The translations under genes were made by a program, and so were the position numbers. A DNA stretch of 64,000 bases, taken from positions 59,583 to 123,582 of IMG/VR virus record IMGVR_UViG_3300025362_000004. One strand, given 5' to 3'. Below the pieces are notes generated by a model that made no database searches, had not been told where the DNA came from, and was given only the letters and a program-made list of their open reading frames with translations. Source of the stretch: a virus. Below are positions 20,274 to 28,385 of the stretch, in pieces (position 1 is the stretch's first letter; each line of letters opens with the position of its first letter).

Positions 20274-20342
20274 GCTGAGGAGAGTGTGCGACATAATTGC
20301 GCCAGAGTCTAATTGAGGGTACGATGCCCTCCCTCATCACCA
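20274..20342 (+). ncRNA. Mini tRNA-like repeat 3
   Basis: Acceptor GCTGAGG/CCTCATC, T-arm GAGGG-TACGATG-CCCTC, CCA. Same central hairpin GCG-ACATAATTG-CGC. Confidence 0.6.
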
Positions 20343-20367
20343 AAAAATCTATAAGCGAGGTATAAAA

Positions 20368-20421
20368 ATGGAAAATCGGAATATAAACCTAGTTTTAAAT
20401 CAAGAGAGAACCAAGAACTAG
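20368..20421 (+). CDS. Possible micro-protein, 17 aa
   Basis: ATG follows AGCGAGGTATAAAA and encodes MENRNINLVLNQERTKN. It precedes a perfect ACATGGAAG/CTTCCATGT hairpin (20421-20442). Possibly a leader peptide for the 20470 gene. Confidence 0.35.
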   Translation: MENRNINLVLNQERTKN

Positions 20422-20442
20422 ACATGGAAGTTTACTTCCATG
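20421..20442 (+). promoter_or_regulatory. Hairpin before the 20470 gene
   Basis: Perfect 9-bp stem ACATGGAAG / CTTCCATGT with TTTA loop, without a T run, 11 nt before the GAAGAGGTG ribosome binding site. May be a processing or translational control element. Confidence 0.4.
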
Positions 20443-20469
20443 TAAAATAAATGGAAGAGGTGCAATAAA

Positions 20470-20985
20470 ATGAGCAAATTTAAAAAAATACCATTATCAA
20501 AACAAACAAAACCATACCACTCACGGACATATGGTCAATTAATTGAAGAAGATATGTTTTTCATCCTTGGCGAAAGACTAAAAATGTCTAATAATCCTTG
20601 TATATTGTTTATAGGAACAGATAGTCAAACATTCTCACAAACAAAGGTTATTAGTGTTATTGCTGTCCATGAAATTGGACACGGCGGTTTCTGGTTCCAT
20701 ACAGTAGACTGGACAGATGCATATAGAAAAGCTAGAATTGCAGAAAAAATTGCTGAAGAAACAGTTCGTTCAATCGAATTAGCTAAGAAAGTTATTAAGT
20801 TTGTTGAAGATAATAAATTAGACGTAAGTATTAAAATCCATGCAGATGTTGGGCGTGGTAAACATAGTAAAACAAAAGAAATGATTAACTGGGTAGTTGC
20901 AATGATTGAAGCCGAAGGATTTGAAGCGGAAATCAAACCAAACTCTTGGGCTGCATCAAGTATCGCAGATAGAATTTCAAAATAA
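20470..20985 (+). CDS. RNase H-like DUF458/YkuK family protein, 171 aa
   Basis: IGTDSQTFSQ (res ~49-58), IKIHADVGRGKHSKTKEM (~119-136) and IKPNSWAASSIADR (~155-168) match the conserved blocks of the YkuK/DUF458 family, an RNase H-fold group found in Bacillus. D51, D124 and D167 are candidates for metal ligands. The biochemical function is not established; nuclease activity is predicted from the fold. GAAGAGGTG precedes ATG. Confidence 0.8.
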   Translation: MSKFKKIPLSKQTKPYHSRTYGQLIEEDMFFILGERLKMSNNPCILFIGTDSQTFSQTKVISVIAVHEIGHGGFWFHTVDWTDAYRKARIAEKIAEETVRSIELAKKVIKFVEDNKLDVSIKIHADVGRGKHSKTKEMINWVVAMIEAEGFEAEIKPNSWAASSIADRISK

Positions 20986-20997
20986 AATTAAATAATG

Positions 20998-21048
20998 AAT
21001 AAAATCTAGTAATGTAGATTTTATTTTTTTTCTAATCTATGGTATAAT
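20998..21048 (+). promoter_or_regulatory. Overlapping terminator and promoter
   Basis: AATAAAATCTA / TAGATTTTATT hairpin (20998-21025) plus T-run ends the 20470 gene. The same sequence supplies a -35-like TTTATT (21020-21025), with TATAAT at 21043-21048 after 17 nt. Confidence 0.65.
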
Positions 21049-21082
21049 ATATATATAAGATAAACTTATAGAGGTGATTATT

Positions 21083-21217
21083 ATTCCAAGAAAATGGACA
21101 AATAGCAAGGGAAACTCTATATTTGTTGATAAAAGCAAAGATAGAAGATTAGACAAGTTAAGAAGAGAATTAAAAGAAAAAGAAAGACAGGAAAAGGAAG
21201 CTAAGAAACGGAGATAA
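21083..21217 (+). CDS. Small charged protein with ATT start, 44 aa
   Basis: GAGGTG (21071-21076) is followed by three ATT codons and then an open frame PRKWTNSKGNSIFVDKSKD... ending in a Lys/Arg/Glu-rich helix. No ATG, GTG or TTG is suitably placed, so an ATT start (21083, or 21077/21080) is likely. The stop overlaps the next gene's leader by design (2-nt gap to ATG 21220). Confidence 0.55.
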   Translation: MPRKWTNSKGNSIFVDKSKDRRLDKLRRELKEKERQEKEAKKRR

Positions 21218-21219
21218 AT

Positions 21220-21702
21220 ATGAAACGAAAAGTAATATTTTTAGATGTAGACGGAGTATTGAATAGCGAAAAATTTTTTATAGCAAGAAAACCAGGCTTA
21301 AATAAAGATAGCAATTATCCTTATAGCCACTTAGATAATGATGCAGTTGGAAGATTTGCATATTTTGTTGCAGAACTTAAAAATAATTTTGAAGTTAAAA
21401 TAGTTATTTCTTCGTCTTGGAGAGTAATGAATTATGATGAAATCAGACAAGTTCTTGCTAAAAACTTTATTGCGAGATATGATGAATTTACAAGAACAGA
21501 GTATAGTGATGGAGATAGAGGACAAGAAATTTTAAACTATTGTGCTTTTTATGGTATTGATGTATCTGAAATAATTGTTATTGATGATGATGATTTCGAT
21601 ATTAAAGATTATATCCCCGCAGAGAACTTCATTCATACCTCTTGGAAAAACGGATTAACCTACAAATTAGTTTCAGATTTCCTAAATAAATTAGCAGTGT
21701 AG
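21220..21702 (+). CDS. HAD-like protein of the Swiss Army Knife RNA-repair type, 160 aa
   Basis: FLDVDGVLNS (res ~7-16) is HAD motif I, SSSWR (~65-69) motif II, and IVIDDDDFDI (~120-129) motif IV. This trio with S-x-S-W-R is typical of the small HAD domains found in 'Swiss Army Knife' RNA repair proteins, likely polynucleotide phosphatases. Here it stands alone. With a ligase at 33.1 kb it might take part in tRNA or DNA end repair; that link is inference. Confidence 0.8.
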   Translation: MKRKVIFLDVDGVLNSEKFFIARKPGLNKDSNYPYSHLDNDAVGRFAYFVAELKNNFEVKIVISSSWRVMNYDEIRQVLAKNFIARYDEFTRTEYSDGDRGQEILNYCAFYGIDVSEIIVIDDDDFDIKDYIPAENFIHTSWKNGLTYKLVSDFLNKLAV

Positions 21703-21704
21703 AT

Positions 21705-21733
21705 TTGATTTTCTTTATGGTTTATGATATAAT
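21705..21733 (+). promoter_or_regulatory. Promoter of the 1.87 kb ncRNA
   Basis: TTGATT (21705-21710), 17-nt spacer, TATAAT (21728-21733), TATG extension. Confidence 0.8.
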
Positions 21734-23132
21734 TATATTATAACTAAGTGAGATATATAATATTATTTAGTTATCGGTCTTTGAAAAACAAATGAGAAAT
21801 TATCACTCATTTCATATGAAATTAATGGTGGCCTCAAAGCTGTTCGCGGCTTAAAGGTGGGTATCAACACGAACTCCAAAGGTTCGTTCGTAGTCCAAAA
21901 GACAAGGGGATATCGCTGTTATCATTAGTTGTTGTAAATTAATACCATCGGTGGTCATTTAGTAAAGTGAGAGTAGCGTCTCAAACTATACTATGGGAAA
22001 ATGATTTTACTGCTGTTGACGGGGAGAAATGCCTCTATAACACGGGTGGTAGTTGAACGTAGAAACCAGTAGAATTTTTAAATAATTAAGCAAATGCTAA
22101 ATTTGTAGGTAATCAATCCTACCTATTACACGCCTTGTGCAATATAGAGACCTTGCTAGTCAATATATGTAATAGTCGCATAATGAATAAGTTGTATATG
22201 TATTGGACTTCCTAATCAGAAGACCCTAACGTAAGTTAGTACACTAAAACCCTAACTCTTGCTTGGAGTAAGTGGCGTATAAATGAGGTTGAAATACCTT
22301 TCGAGCCTGTTGAGGCAAATTTATACGGCGAAACATATATAATTTAATTAGTGCATCGAGAAGCGACTCAGTATCTGGGGCCCGCGACCCTCCCAGGGCG
22401 TGGATGAGACCCAAGCGTAGATATGAAAACCGTTGAAACGGGTAAAACCGTGTATAATGAGTCAAGCCAATTCGAGTAAAAGCATAAAAACGGAAAAAAA
22501 TACAGATACTTTCTTAAAGTGAAAGTTGACTTGTTTAAGACAGGTAAAATAGATTAAAGCCTACGTACTTGTGAGTAATCAATCTCACTATCCTTCGGGA
22601 TATGTAATGAACCAACACAGTTAATGAATAAACTTATTGGTAAGATAATAAATCCAATCCGTTAATTTTATATGAAATGAGTGAATAACACGAGGCAGTT
22701 TAGTGTCTCTAAAGGGAAAAGGTGGGTAACCATCTGGAAGGTATTTGACAAATATCGCTATGTAATATAGCCCGTCTAAACAAAAGTAGTCAAGTGAGAG
22801 TATTAAAAATGTAGCTCACTCTTCAAGATAGTAACGAATTGTTGGAGAATAGATACTGTTATTATGTTAAAAGGAGTCAACGGCAAGTGCTTAGATTCTG
22901 TGGTTATCTCGTGGTGGGATAATCGGCATATCCAAAAATAATAGAATTGAAAGAAAACTACAAGGGTAATAAGTATGAGGTTAGCAACTAAATGCAGTTA
23001 CCCATTAAGTAAAGTAAAAATGGAGCTTTATTTAAAGTGAAAGTACCGCGAGGAAATCACAACGGAGATATTGAATATTTTGTGTCCCAAAAGGAAACGA
23101 AGTTCAGGTTGAAGTATATCTTCTGTCAAAAC

Positions 23133-23233
23133 AAACAATACATATGGGGGTTCGAGTCCCTCCCTAGCCTCCAATAAAAATTATATGGCTGGGTAGCTTA
23201 ATGGGTAAAGCAGTTGTCTAAGAAACAATACAT
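23133..23233 (+). tRNA. Circularly permuted tRNA (3' half before 5' half)
   Basis: The 3' half comes first: AAACAATACAT, T-arm GGGGG-TTCGAGT-CCCTC, acceptor strand CCTAGCC, U73, CCA (ends 23173). After 13 nt the 5' half follows: acceptor strand GGCTGGG (23187-23193), D-arm TAGCTTAATGGGTAAAGCA, and anticodon arm GTTGT-CTAAGAA-ACAAT (23213-23229). The two acceptor strands pair at all seven positions with one G-U. AAACAATACAT occurs at both outer ends, marking the joint in the anticodon arm. Read on the 5' half the anticodon is AAG. Confidence 0.7.
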
Positions 23234-23588
23234 TTGTATAAGCGAAATCTTCAAAGATTTAAGATGAAAATGCCTTAATTCCACAGAGTAATACTTAATG
23301 TGGAGCAGTAAAACTCGCAAGGTAATACTGTTTGATAAGGAAATGCACGGCGTCTCTAGCGAGACTTAGTGAGTCGCAAGCTCACACGGTAATGGAATTG
23401 TCGATTAATCTTAAATGACAGGGTGCTAAGCATCATCCTTCCAGAGATGGTAAAACAAAGCAGGCATGCTTCTAAACAGACCCGAGTCTGTGGATAAGTT
23501 AATTAACACGTGCAGATAAGCATCGCGTGGTACGATTAACTAAAGTAGGAGTATTAAAGATATAATCTCAGTCTTTAAAAACTAAACT

Positions 23589-23612
23589 AGCACTTCCGAG
23601 TGCTCTTTTTTT
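23589..23612 (+). terminator. Rho-independent terminator of the 1.87 kb ncRNA
   Basis: AGCACT-TCCG-AGTGCT stem-loop (UUCG-type loop) followed by CTTTTTTT. Confidence 0.9.
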
Positions 23613-23643
23613 ATGGAATAAAAGTAAATACATAAATTAAAAA

Positions 23644-23672
23644 TTGACTTTTGGTTTAAATTATGTTATAAT
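23644..23672 (+). promoter_or_regulatory. Promoter of the 23717-25333 operon
   Basis: TTGACT (23644-23649), 17-nt spacer, TATAAT (23667-23672), TATG extension. Confidence 0.85.
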
Positions 23673-23716
23673 TAAGTATAAAAAGATAGATATATATTTA
23701 ATATTAGGAGAGTAAA

Positions 23717-24121
23717 ATGAATAGTACTGAAGCACACATAAAATATAACGATTTAATAACTAAATTAAAATTAACTTTACCTTATGGAAATTTTAATGAT
23801 TTAAGCATTTCAGATTACTTTAAAAATCGCAAGACTGGACCAAAGCGTTGGTTATATAATCGTCATCACATCTGTGAAATAGATATAAGCGGTTCAAGAA
23901 TTATGCAATCAGGATATGCTAACTCAGAATCAATAATTGTAGATACAGATACTCATTGTGTATTACACTACTTAATTATTTTAAGTGGCAGGACTAGACC
24001 AGATTGGGGTATGCGATTACAATTCGATAACATACATGAATGGGAAGAATCAATAAGAAGAGGTTGCAGAAAATATAATATACCATTTGATTATGAATGG
24101 CAAAAAAGTATAAGGAGTTAA
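23717..24121 (+). CDS. Hypothetical protein, 134 aa
   Basis: First gene after the 23644 promoter, with TAGGAGAG before ATG. Contains a basic patch (KNRKTGPKRWLYNRHHICE) and a Trp-rich C-terminal half. No recognised motif. Next gene starts 3 nt later, so this is an operon of four genes. Confidence 0.7.
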   Translation: MNSTEAHIKYNDLITKLKLTLPYGNFNDLSISDYFKNRKTGPKRWLYNRHHICEIDISGSRIMQSGYANSESIIVDTDTHCVLHYLIILSGRTRPDWGMRLQFDNIHEWEESIRRGCRKYNIPFDYEWQKSIRS

Positions 24122-24124
24122 ATT

Positions 24125-24406
24125 ATGGGATTATTTAAAAAAAGAAAAGTACAAGCTGGATATACACGAGAAAAACCAACTCATGTAAAAGCACCACCAA
24201 AGAAAGAAGTTGAAGTGCGTGACTTTTATATAGAAGGTTTAAGCAAAGAGGAAATAATTGGCTTAATAAAAACGTCAAGAATACTACAAACTACTTGCTG
24301 GAATAATACAGGTGGACCAGCATACAAACATTACGAAACATTCTATCAGATAGATTACCGATATATTAGAGACTTGGTAAATATGATGGTGGAAGAAGAT
24401 GAATAA
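24125..24406 (+). CDS. Hypothetical protein, 93 aa
   Basis: AAGGAG precedes ATG by 7 nt. Basic N-terminus (KKRKVQAGYTREK), then an acidic helical region. No family recognised. Overlaps the following gene by 8 nt. Confidence 0.65.
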   Translation: MGLFKKRKVQAGYTREKPTHVKAPPKKEVEVRDFYIEGLSKEEIIGLIKTSRILQTTCWNNTGGPAYKHYETFYQIDYRYIRDLVNMMVEEDE

Positions 24407-24788
24407 AATAATTGAATGTTCAAGTAGAGGCGACAAAAGATTCAGTTCATTATACGCAAAGATGCCAGATGGATTTTCAATAGAACATCACTATCAAGTT
24501 AATATAAAAGGATATAATACTATTGCTGATGGAAAAAATAAAATTGGAAAATTATTTAGTTTTAAAAAGCAACTACGTAAATTTAAAGCACTTTGGATAG
24601 AATACTTAAGAGTTAATCCAGAGCTTTTTAAGTATCTTATTCAGAAGAGAAAAGAAGGGTACGACTTTAATGACTCATATGGTAAGCCCGGTGCGGCGAA
24701 CCAAGCTACAACACTAATGGAAATAATAGATGAATGGATAAGCGGAGAAGATTTTACAAGTTACGCAGACGACTATATTGAAGATTAA
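24399..24788 (+). CDS. Hypothetical protein, 129 aa
   Basis: ATG lies inside the end of the previous gene. Mixed-charge, no membrane segment, no motif I know. Translationally coupled member of the four-gene operon ending in the P-loop protein. Confidence 0.65.
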   Translation: MNKIIECSSRGDKRFSSLYAKMPDGFSIEHHYQVNIKGYNTIADGKNKIGKLFSFKKQLRKFKALWIEYLRVNPELFKYLIQKRKEGYDFNDSYGKPGAANQATTLMEIIDEWISGEDFTSYADDYIED

Positions 24789-24799
24789 AGGAGAATAGT

Positions 24800-25333
24800 A
24801 TGAGAAAACAAATGGTATTAAATTTATTCGGTGGGCCTGGGACAGGCAAATCAACAGGAGCGGCTTATATATTTAGCAAATTAAAAATTGATGGATATGA
24901 CGTAGAATTAGTTACGGAGTTTGCTAAAGATAAAGTATACGAAGATACAAAAGAAGTATGGAATAATCAACTTTATATATTCGGTAAACAGAGTTTTAGA
25001 TTATCGAGAATAGAGGGAAAAGTAGATTTGATTATAACTGATGCACCGATATTGCTTTCAGTTTATTACAATCAAGGCAAGTTAAGTTGGCACTTCGATG
25101 AAATGGTAGAAGAATTTCATAATGACTTTGATAATATAAATATATTTTTAAAAAGAGTTAAAGAATATAATCCTAAAGGAAGATTCCAGACAGAAAAGCA
25201 AGCAATACAGATTGATGATGACGTAAAACAAATGCTAAGAGATTTAAACGAATCATATATATGTTATCCTGCTGATGAAGGCGGCTATCAAAGAATATAT
25301 GAAAAAATCAAATTTGTATTAGACAACCTATAA
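24800..25333 (+). CDS. AAA/P-loop nucleotide-binding protein (NadR/Ttd14-like), 177 aa
   Basis: Walker A FGGPGTGKST (res ~9-18) and LIITDAPILLSVYY (~75-88) as Walker B-like D-A-P with nearby Arg residues (RVKEYNPKGRFQ, ~128-139), the pattern of small phage ATP-binding proteins related to the NadR kinase domain. It may phosphorylate a nucleotide or nicotinamide-type substrate, but the substrate is not evident. AAAGGAG precedes ATG; a terminator follows at once. Confidence 0.8.
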   Translation: MRKQMVLNLFGGPGTGKSTGAAYIFSKLKIDGYDVELVTEFAKDKVYEDTKEVWNNQLYIFGKQSFRLSRIEGKVDLIITDAPILLSVYYNQGKLSWHFDEMVEEFHNDFDNINIFLKRVKEYNPKGRFQTEKQAIQIDDDVKQMLRDLNESYICYPADEGGYQRIYEKIKFVLDNL

Positions 25334-25348
25334 ATGGTTGTTTTTTTA
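25323..25348 (+). terminator. Rho-independent terminator
   Basis: ACAACC-TATAAAT-GGTTGT hairpin overlapping the stop codon, followed by seven T. Confidence 0.85.
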
Positions 25349-25372
25349 TTCCATAGGCATATCAGAAAAGAA

Positions 25373-25401
25373 TTGATTTTTTTATGAAATCGTGTTATAC
25401 T
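25373..25401 (+). promoter_or_regulatory. Promoter of the InlB-repeat gene
   Basis: TTGATT (25373-25378), 17-nt spacer, TATACT (25396-25401) with TCGTGT extension. Confidence 0.8.
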
Positions 25402-25458
25402 ATATATAAGAAGTTGGAATATAGAGTTCCAATTAATAAATAAAAGAGGTGGAATAAT

Positions 25459-27345
25459 ATGGCAATACTTAATATTACCTATGGTTTATTTGGTGGAATT
25501 AATAATGTTGGGAACCCAGCATCATATGAAAGTACAACAGATTTACCAGTAACGCTACTAGACCCTACTAAGGAAGGATATACCTTTGTAGACTGGTATG
25601 ATAATGGAGATTTTATCGGAGACCCTATAACAGAGATTCCGTTAGGAACAACATCAGACGAAGCAGTTTATGCTGAGTTTACAATTAATTCTTATGCATT
25701 ACAATTTACAGACCATGATGATACCGTTCTTCAAACGGCAGATTATGAATTTGGAGCTGACACAAGTGGAGTGACAGCACCAGTAGCTCCTACAAGAACT
25801 GGATATGTATTTAGCGCATGGGATATATCAATTCCAGAAACAATGCCTGCGGCAGTAGTAACAATCCAAGCGATATATACAGCAGAACAACATGTATTAA
25901 GCTTTGAAAGCAATGGTGGTTCAGCAGTAACATCACTTACACAAGACACAGGTTCAGCAGTGGTTCAACCAGCTAACCCAACTAAAGAAGGATATGTATT
26001 CGATGATTGGTACAATGAAGTTGGATTATCAACAGCTTATGTATTTGATACAATGCCAGCAGTAGATACAGAAATCTATGCAGGTTGGACAGTAGTTCAA
26101 TATACAATTACTTTTGATAGTAATGGCGGTACAGTTGTAGCACCAATTACACAAGATTTTGGTACAGTAGTTACTGAACCTGCAGACCCAACTAAAGCAA
26201 ACCTAAACTTTAGAGTATGGTCTTCAGATGCAGAGTTGACTCAAGAATATATTTTTGATACAATGCCTGCAGAAGACATCACCGTATATGGATATTGGTA
26301 TGCCGTTTTAACTTATGATTCAAATGGTGGTAGTGCAGTAGCTCAAGAAAATGTTGGCGAAGGCAATACACCAGTAGAGCCTGATGCACCGATATTCGCA
26401 GGATATACATTTAATGGGTGGTATATAGATGATAATACATTCTTAGTGCCAGTTGATTTTGAAACTCCACTTACAGCAGATGAAGTATTTTATGCTGAAT
26501 GGGTAGCAGTTCTTTATTCAGCACAATATTTAGATTGGGACGGGGCAGTTCTTCAAACAGCTAACTATGAATTCGGAGCAGATACAAGCGGAGTAACACC
26601 TCCAGCTGAACCAACTAGAACAGGTTGGACATTTACAGCTTGGGATTCAGTAGCACCAGCGACAATGCCAGTTGACGGAATAACTATTACAGCTACTTAT
26701 ACAATAGATGTAATCACAATGACATTCGATACAGGTGTAGGTTCAGTAGTAGCACCGTATGTTCAAGACTATGGGACACCTGTAGTAGAACCTACAACTT
26801 CTGAAACTGGTTATACATTTGATGGCTGGTTCGAAGAAGCAGAGTTTACAACTCCTTACGTATTTACAACAATGCCTGCGGCGAATTTAACAATTTATGC
26901 TAAACTTACAGAGTTGGTATTTAATATTACTTACGTAAATGTATTAGGAATAGCACACACTAACCCTGCAACATACGAGTCAGATACGCCTGTCACATTC
27001 ACAGACCCAACAACAACAACAGGATATACTTTTAAAGGTTGGTATAATGCAATTAGACAAGGAACAGAAGTCTTAGGAACTACAACAGAAACTATTGGTA
27101 GTTTCACAGTATATGCTCAATGGGTTATGGTAAATAATCAAATTGCAATACCACAAGTTAATGCAGATGACACAGATTTAAGAATACCTACTTCTGCTAT
27201 CAGAATATCTGGTACAGCAAAAACACCAACAGGATATGCAATGTGGGTTGAAACAGATAGTTATAAAAACTATACGTTCCCTACTAAATATGTTACATTG
27301 GCAGAAGCAGTAGCGGCTAGAGATGCTTTCTTAGCACTATTATAA
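25459..27345 (+). CDS. InlB B-repeat (Listeria-Bacteroides repeat) protein, 628 aa
   Basis: About eight copies of the ~65-residue InlB B-repeat run through residues 1-560, recognisable by repeated DSNGGS or equivalent, then P-T-K/R-x-G-Y-x-F-x-x-W, then TMPAxDxTxYAxW. The last ~70 residues differ (IPQVNADDTDLRIPTSAIRI...). In Firmicutes these repeats occur on surface adhesins; in phages they decorate capsids or tails or bind host surfaces. There is no signal peptide. All Trp codons are TGG. It forms a one-gene unit with its own promoter and terminator, away from the tail genes. Confidence 0.88.
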   Translation: MAILNITYGLFGGINNVGNPASYESTTDLPVTLLDPTKEGYTFVDWYDNGDFIGDPITEIPLGTTSDEAVYAEFTINSYALQFTDHDDTVLQTADYEFGADTSGVTAPVAPTRTGYVFSAWDISIPETMPAAVVTIQAIYTAEQHVLSFESNGGSAVTSLTQDTGSAVVQPANPTKEGYVFDDWYNEVGLSTAYVFDTMPAVDTEIYAGWTVVQYTITFDSNGGTVVAPITQDFGTVVTEPADPTKANLNFRVWSSDAELTQEYIFDTMPAEDITVYGYWYAVLTYDSNGGSAVAQENVGEGNTPVEPDAPIFAGYTFNGWYIDDNTFLVPVDFETPLTADEVFYAEWVAVLYSAQYLDWDGAVLQTANYEFGADTSGVTPPAEPTRTGWTFTAWDSVAPATMPVDGITITATYTIDVITMTFDTGVGSVVAPYVQDYGTPVVEPTTSETGYTFDGWFEEAEFTTPYVFTTMPAANLTIYAKLTELVFNITYVNVLGIAHTNPATYESDTPVTFTDPTTTTGYTFKGWYNAIRQGTEVLGTTTETIGSFTVYAQWVMVNNQIAIPQVNADDTDLRIPTSAIRISGTAKTPTGYAMWVETDSYKNYTFPTKYVTLAEAVAARDAFLALL

Positions 27346-27354
27346 TATAGATTG

Positions 27355-27386
27355 TGCGACTTTTGAATAAAAAGTCGCATTTTTTA
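27355..27386 (+). terminator. Rho-independent terminator
   Basis: TGCGACTTTT / AAAAGTCGCA, 10-bp stem, followed by seven T. Confidence 0.9.
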
Positions 27387-27389
27387 TTA

Positions 27390-27418
27390 TTGACTTTTTT
27401 CCAATTTTGTGATATAAT
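27390..27418 (+). promoter_or_regulatory. Promoter of the secreted-protein operon
   Basis: TTGACT (27390-27395), 17-nt spacer, TGTGATATAAT ending 27418. Confidence 0.85.
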
Positions 27419-27531
27419 AAATTATAAAGATGTAAAGGTAAAGTTATTGGGAAATAACTACACAAAATTAAGAGCCTAGAACAGGTAGTCTGATTGCCAC
27501 TTTAAATCAAAAAACTTAAAGGTGGTTTAAA

Positions 27532-28005
27532 ATGAAAAATTTAAAAAGAAAACTTATTGCGACATTCACAGTAATGATGTTTGCCTTACTGGCAACAATT
27601 GGAACAACTTATGCTTACTGGAATTACTTTGTACATACAGAGTCTAGTATTACAGTAGAAGTTGGAGTAGCCGACAGAATAGTCGTAGCAATTAACACAA
27701 CAGGTGCAGGTGCTTTAGTCCCAGCAGGACAATCTACAGGTGCTGAAGTTGAATCTATTGTATTGACTTATGATGTTTCAGTTACACAAGGTGCAGTTGA
27801 CAGTGGTATTACAACATTATCTGTAACAACAGCAAATGAATCAACAGCATTAGTTAACATCTCTGTTAGCGCGCCAACAACTTTAACAGTGGCTAATCAA
27901 ACAGTTACGGTTACAGTTACATTAGATTCCCCAGCAGACCAAGCGGCTTATGATGCTTTAATTGCAGCTGGGATTACATTCGACTTAGTTTTTACTATAG
28001 CGTAA
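27532..28005 (+). CDS. Secreted camelysin/TasA-like protein, 157 aa
   Basis: A Sec signal peptide spans res 1-~28: basic MKNLKRK, hydrophobic LIATFTVMMFALLATIGTTY, then AYW. The T-Y-A-Y-W exit resembles SipW-type signals of TasA/camelysin proteins. The mature part is a Thr/Val-rich beta-sandwich with no Cys. Phages rarely encode such proteins; it may change the surface of infected cells. AGGTGG precedes ATG. A second exported protein follows 8 nt later. Confidence 0.75.
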   Translation: MKNLKRKLIATFTVMMFALLATIGTTYAYWNYFVHTESSITVEVGVADRIVVAINTTGAGALVPAGQSTGAEVESIVLTYDVSVTQGAVDSGITTLSVTTANESTALVNISVSAPTTLTVANQTVTVTVTLDSPADQAAYDALIAAGITFDLVFTIA

Positions 28006-28013
28006 GTCAGAAT

Positions 28014-28283
28014 ATGGCGAAAAGAATAGCAATCATTTGGCTTGTTATTGGAATGTTATTCCTAATGGGGATAAATCAAACTTACGCATATTCTTGGAAT
28101 ATATTACAAGAAACAAAAGCTAGTCAAATAACAGTTGGAGCATGGGATTATGCGCCTCAATGGAATTCTACAACAACTTACTTAAGGGGAGATATCGTAG
28201 AATATAATGGAATTAAATATGAGGCTAAAAAAACTAGTACAAACCAATTACCAACGAACAATAAATATTGGAGAACAGTTTAA
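28014..28283 (+). CDS. Secreted carbohydrate-binding (CBM5/12-like) protein, 89 aa
   Basis: Signal peptide (RIAIIWLVIGMLFLMGINQT then YAYSW) followed by AWDYAPQWNSTTTYLRGDIV (res ~43-62) and EYNGIKYEAKKTSTNQLPTN, ending YWRTV. W...Y-x-x-G-D-x-V-x-x-N-G-x-x-Y-x-A...P...W is the chitin-binding CBM5/12 pattern. It probably binds extracellular glycans. It shares the Y-A-Y/W signal end with its neighbour, so both may use the same peptidase. Confidence 0.8.
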   Translation: MAKRIAIIWLVIGMLFLMGINQTYAYSWNILQETKASQITVGAWDYAPQWNSTTTYLRGDIVEYNGIKYEAKKTSTNQLPTNNKYWRTV

Positions 28284-28290
28284 TACGAAC

Positions 28291-28322
28291 GCGGTTACCT
28301 TCGGGATAGCCGCATTTTGTTA
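28291..28322 (+). terminator. Probable terminator
   Basis: GCGGTTACC-TTCG-GGATAGCCGC stem-loop followed by ATTTTGTTATTT; T-run imperfect. Confidence 0.6.
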
Positions 28323-28329
28323 TTTAGAT

Positions 28330-28358
28330 TTGATTATTTTTATAATCTATGTTATAAT
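28330..28358 (+). promoter_or_regulatory. Promoter of the 28386 operon
   Basis: TTGATT (28330-28335), 17-nt spacer, TATAAT (28353-28358), TATG extension. Confidence 0.8.
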
Positions 28359-28385
28359 ATAAGTATAAGAAAGGAGAATTATAAA

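Larger units (their letters stand above)
21740..23612 (+). ncRNA. Giant structured non-coding RNA (~1.87 kb) with embedded permuted tRNA
   Basis: From the 21705 promoter to the terminator at 23589-23612 there is no credible gene. Base composition is higher in GC than the flanking genes, and hairpins are dense, for example GTAGG...CCTAC near 22104-22120, ACCCTAACG...TTAG near 22222, GAGTAATCAATCTC near 22573, CTGGTTT-type stems, and CTAGCGAGAC/GTGAGTCGCAAGCTCAC near 23355-23385. A tRNA in permuted order lies at 23133-23233. Phage origin, size and tRNA association suggest a GOLLD-class or ROOL-class RNA, or a permuted self-splicing intron around the tRNA. Class not determinable by eye. Confidence 0.6.

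Noticed and set aside
20133-20342. CRISPR array reading of the 69-nt repeats
   Set aside because: Only three copies, no constant repeat/variable spacer pattern, and each folds as a tRNA-like unit with CCA.
22244-22465. Minus-strand open frame in the giant ncRNA
   Set aside because: No ribosome binding site; opposite to the promoter and terminator.
24690-24710. GGTGCGGCGAACCAAGC as another GC-rich repeat copy
   Set aside because: Only the right half matches and it is inside a coding sequence with normal codons.
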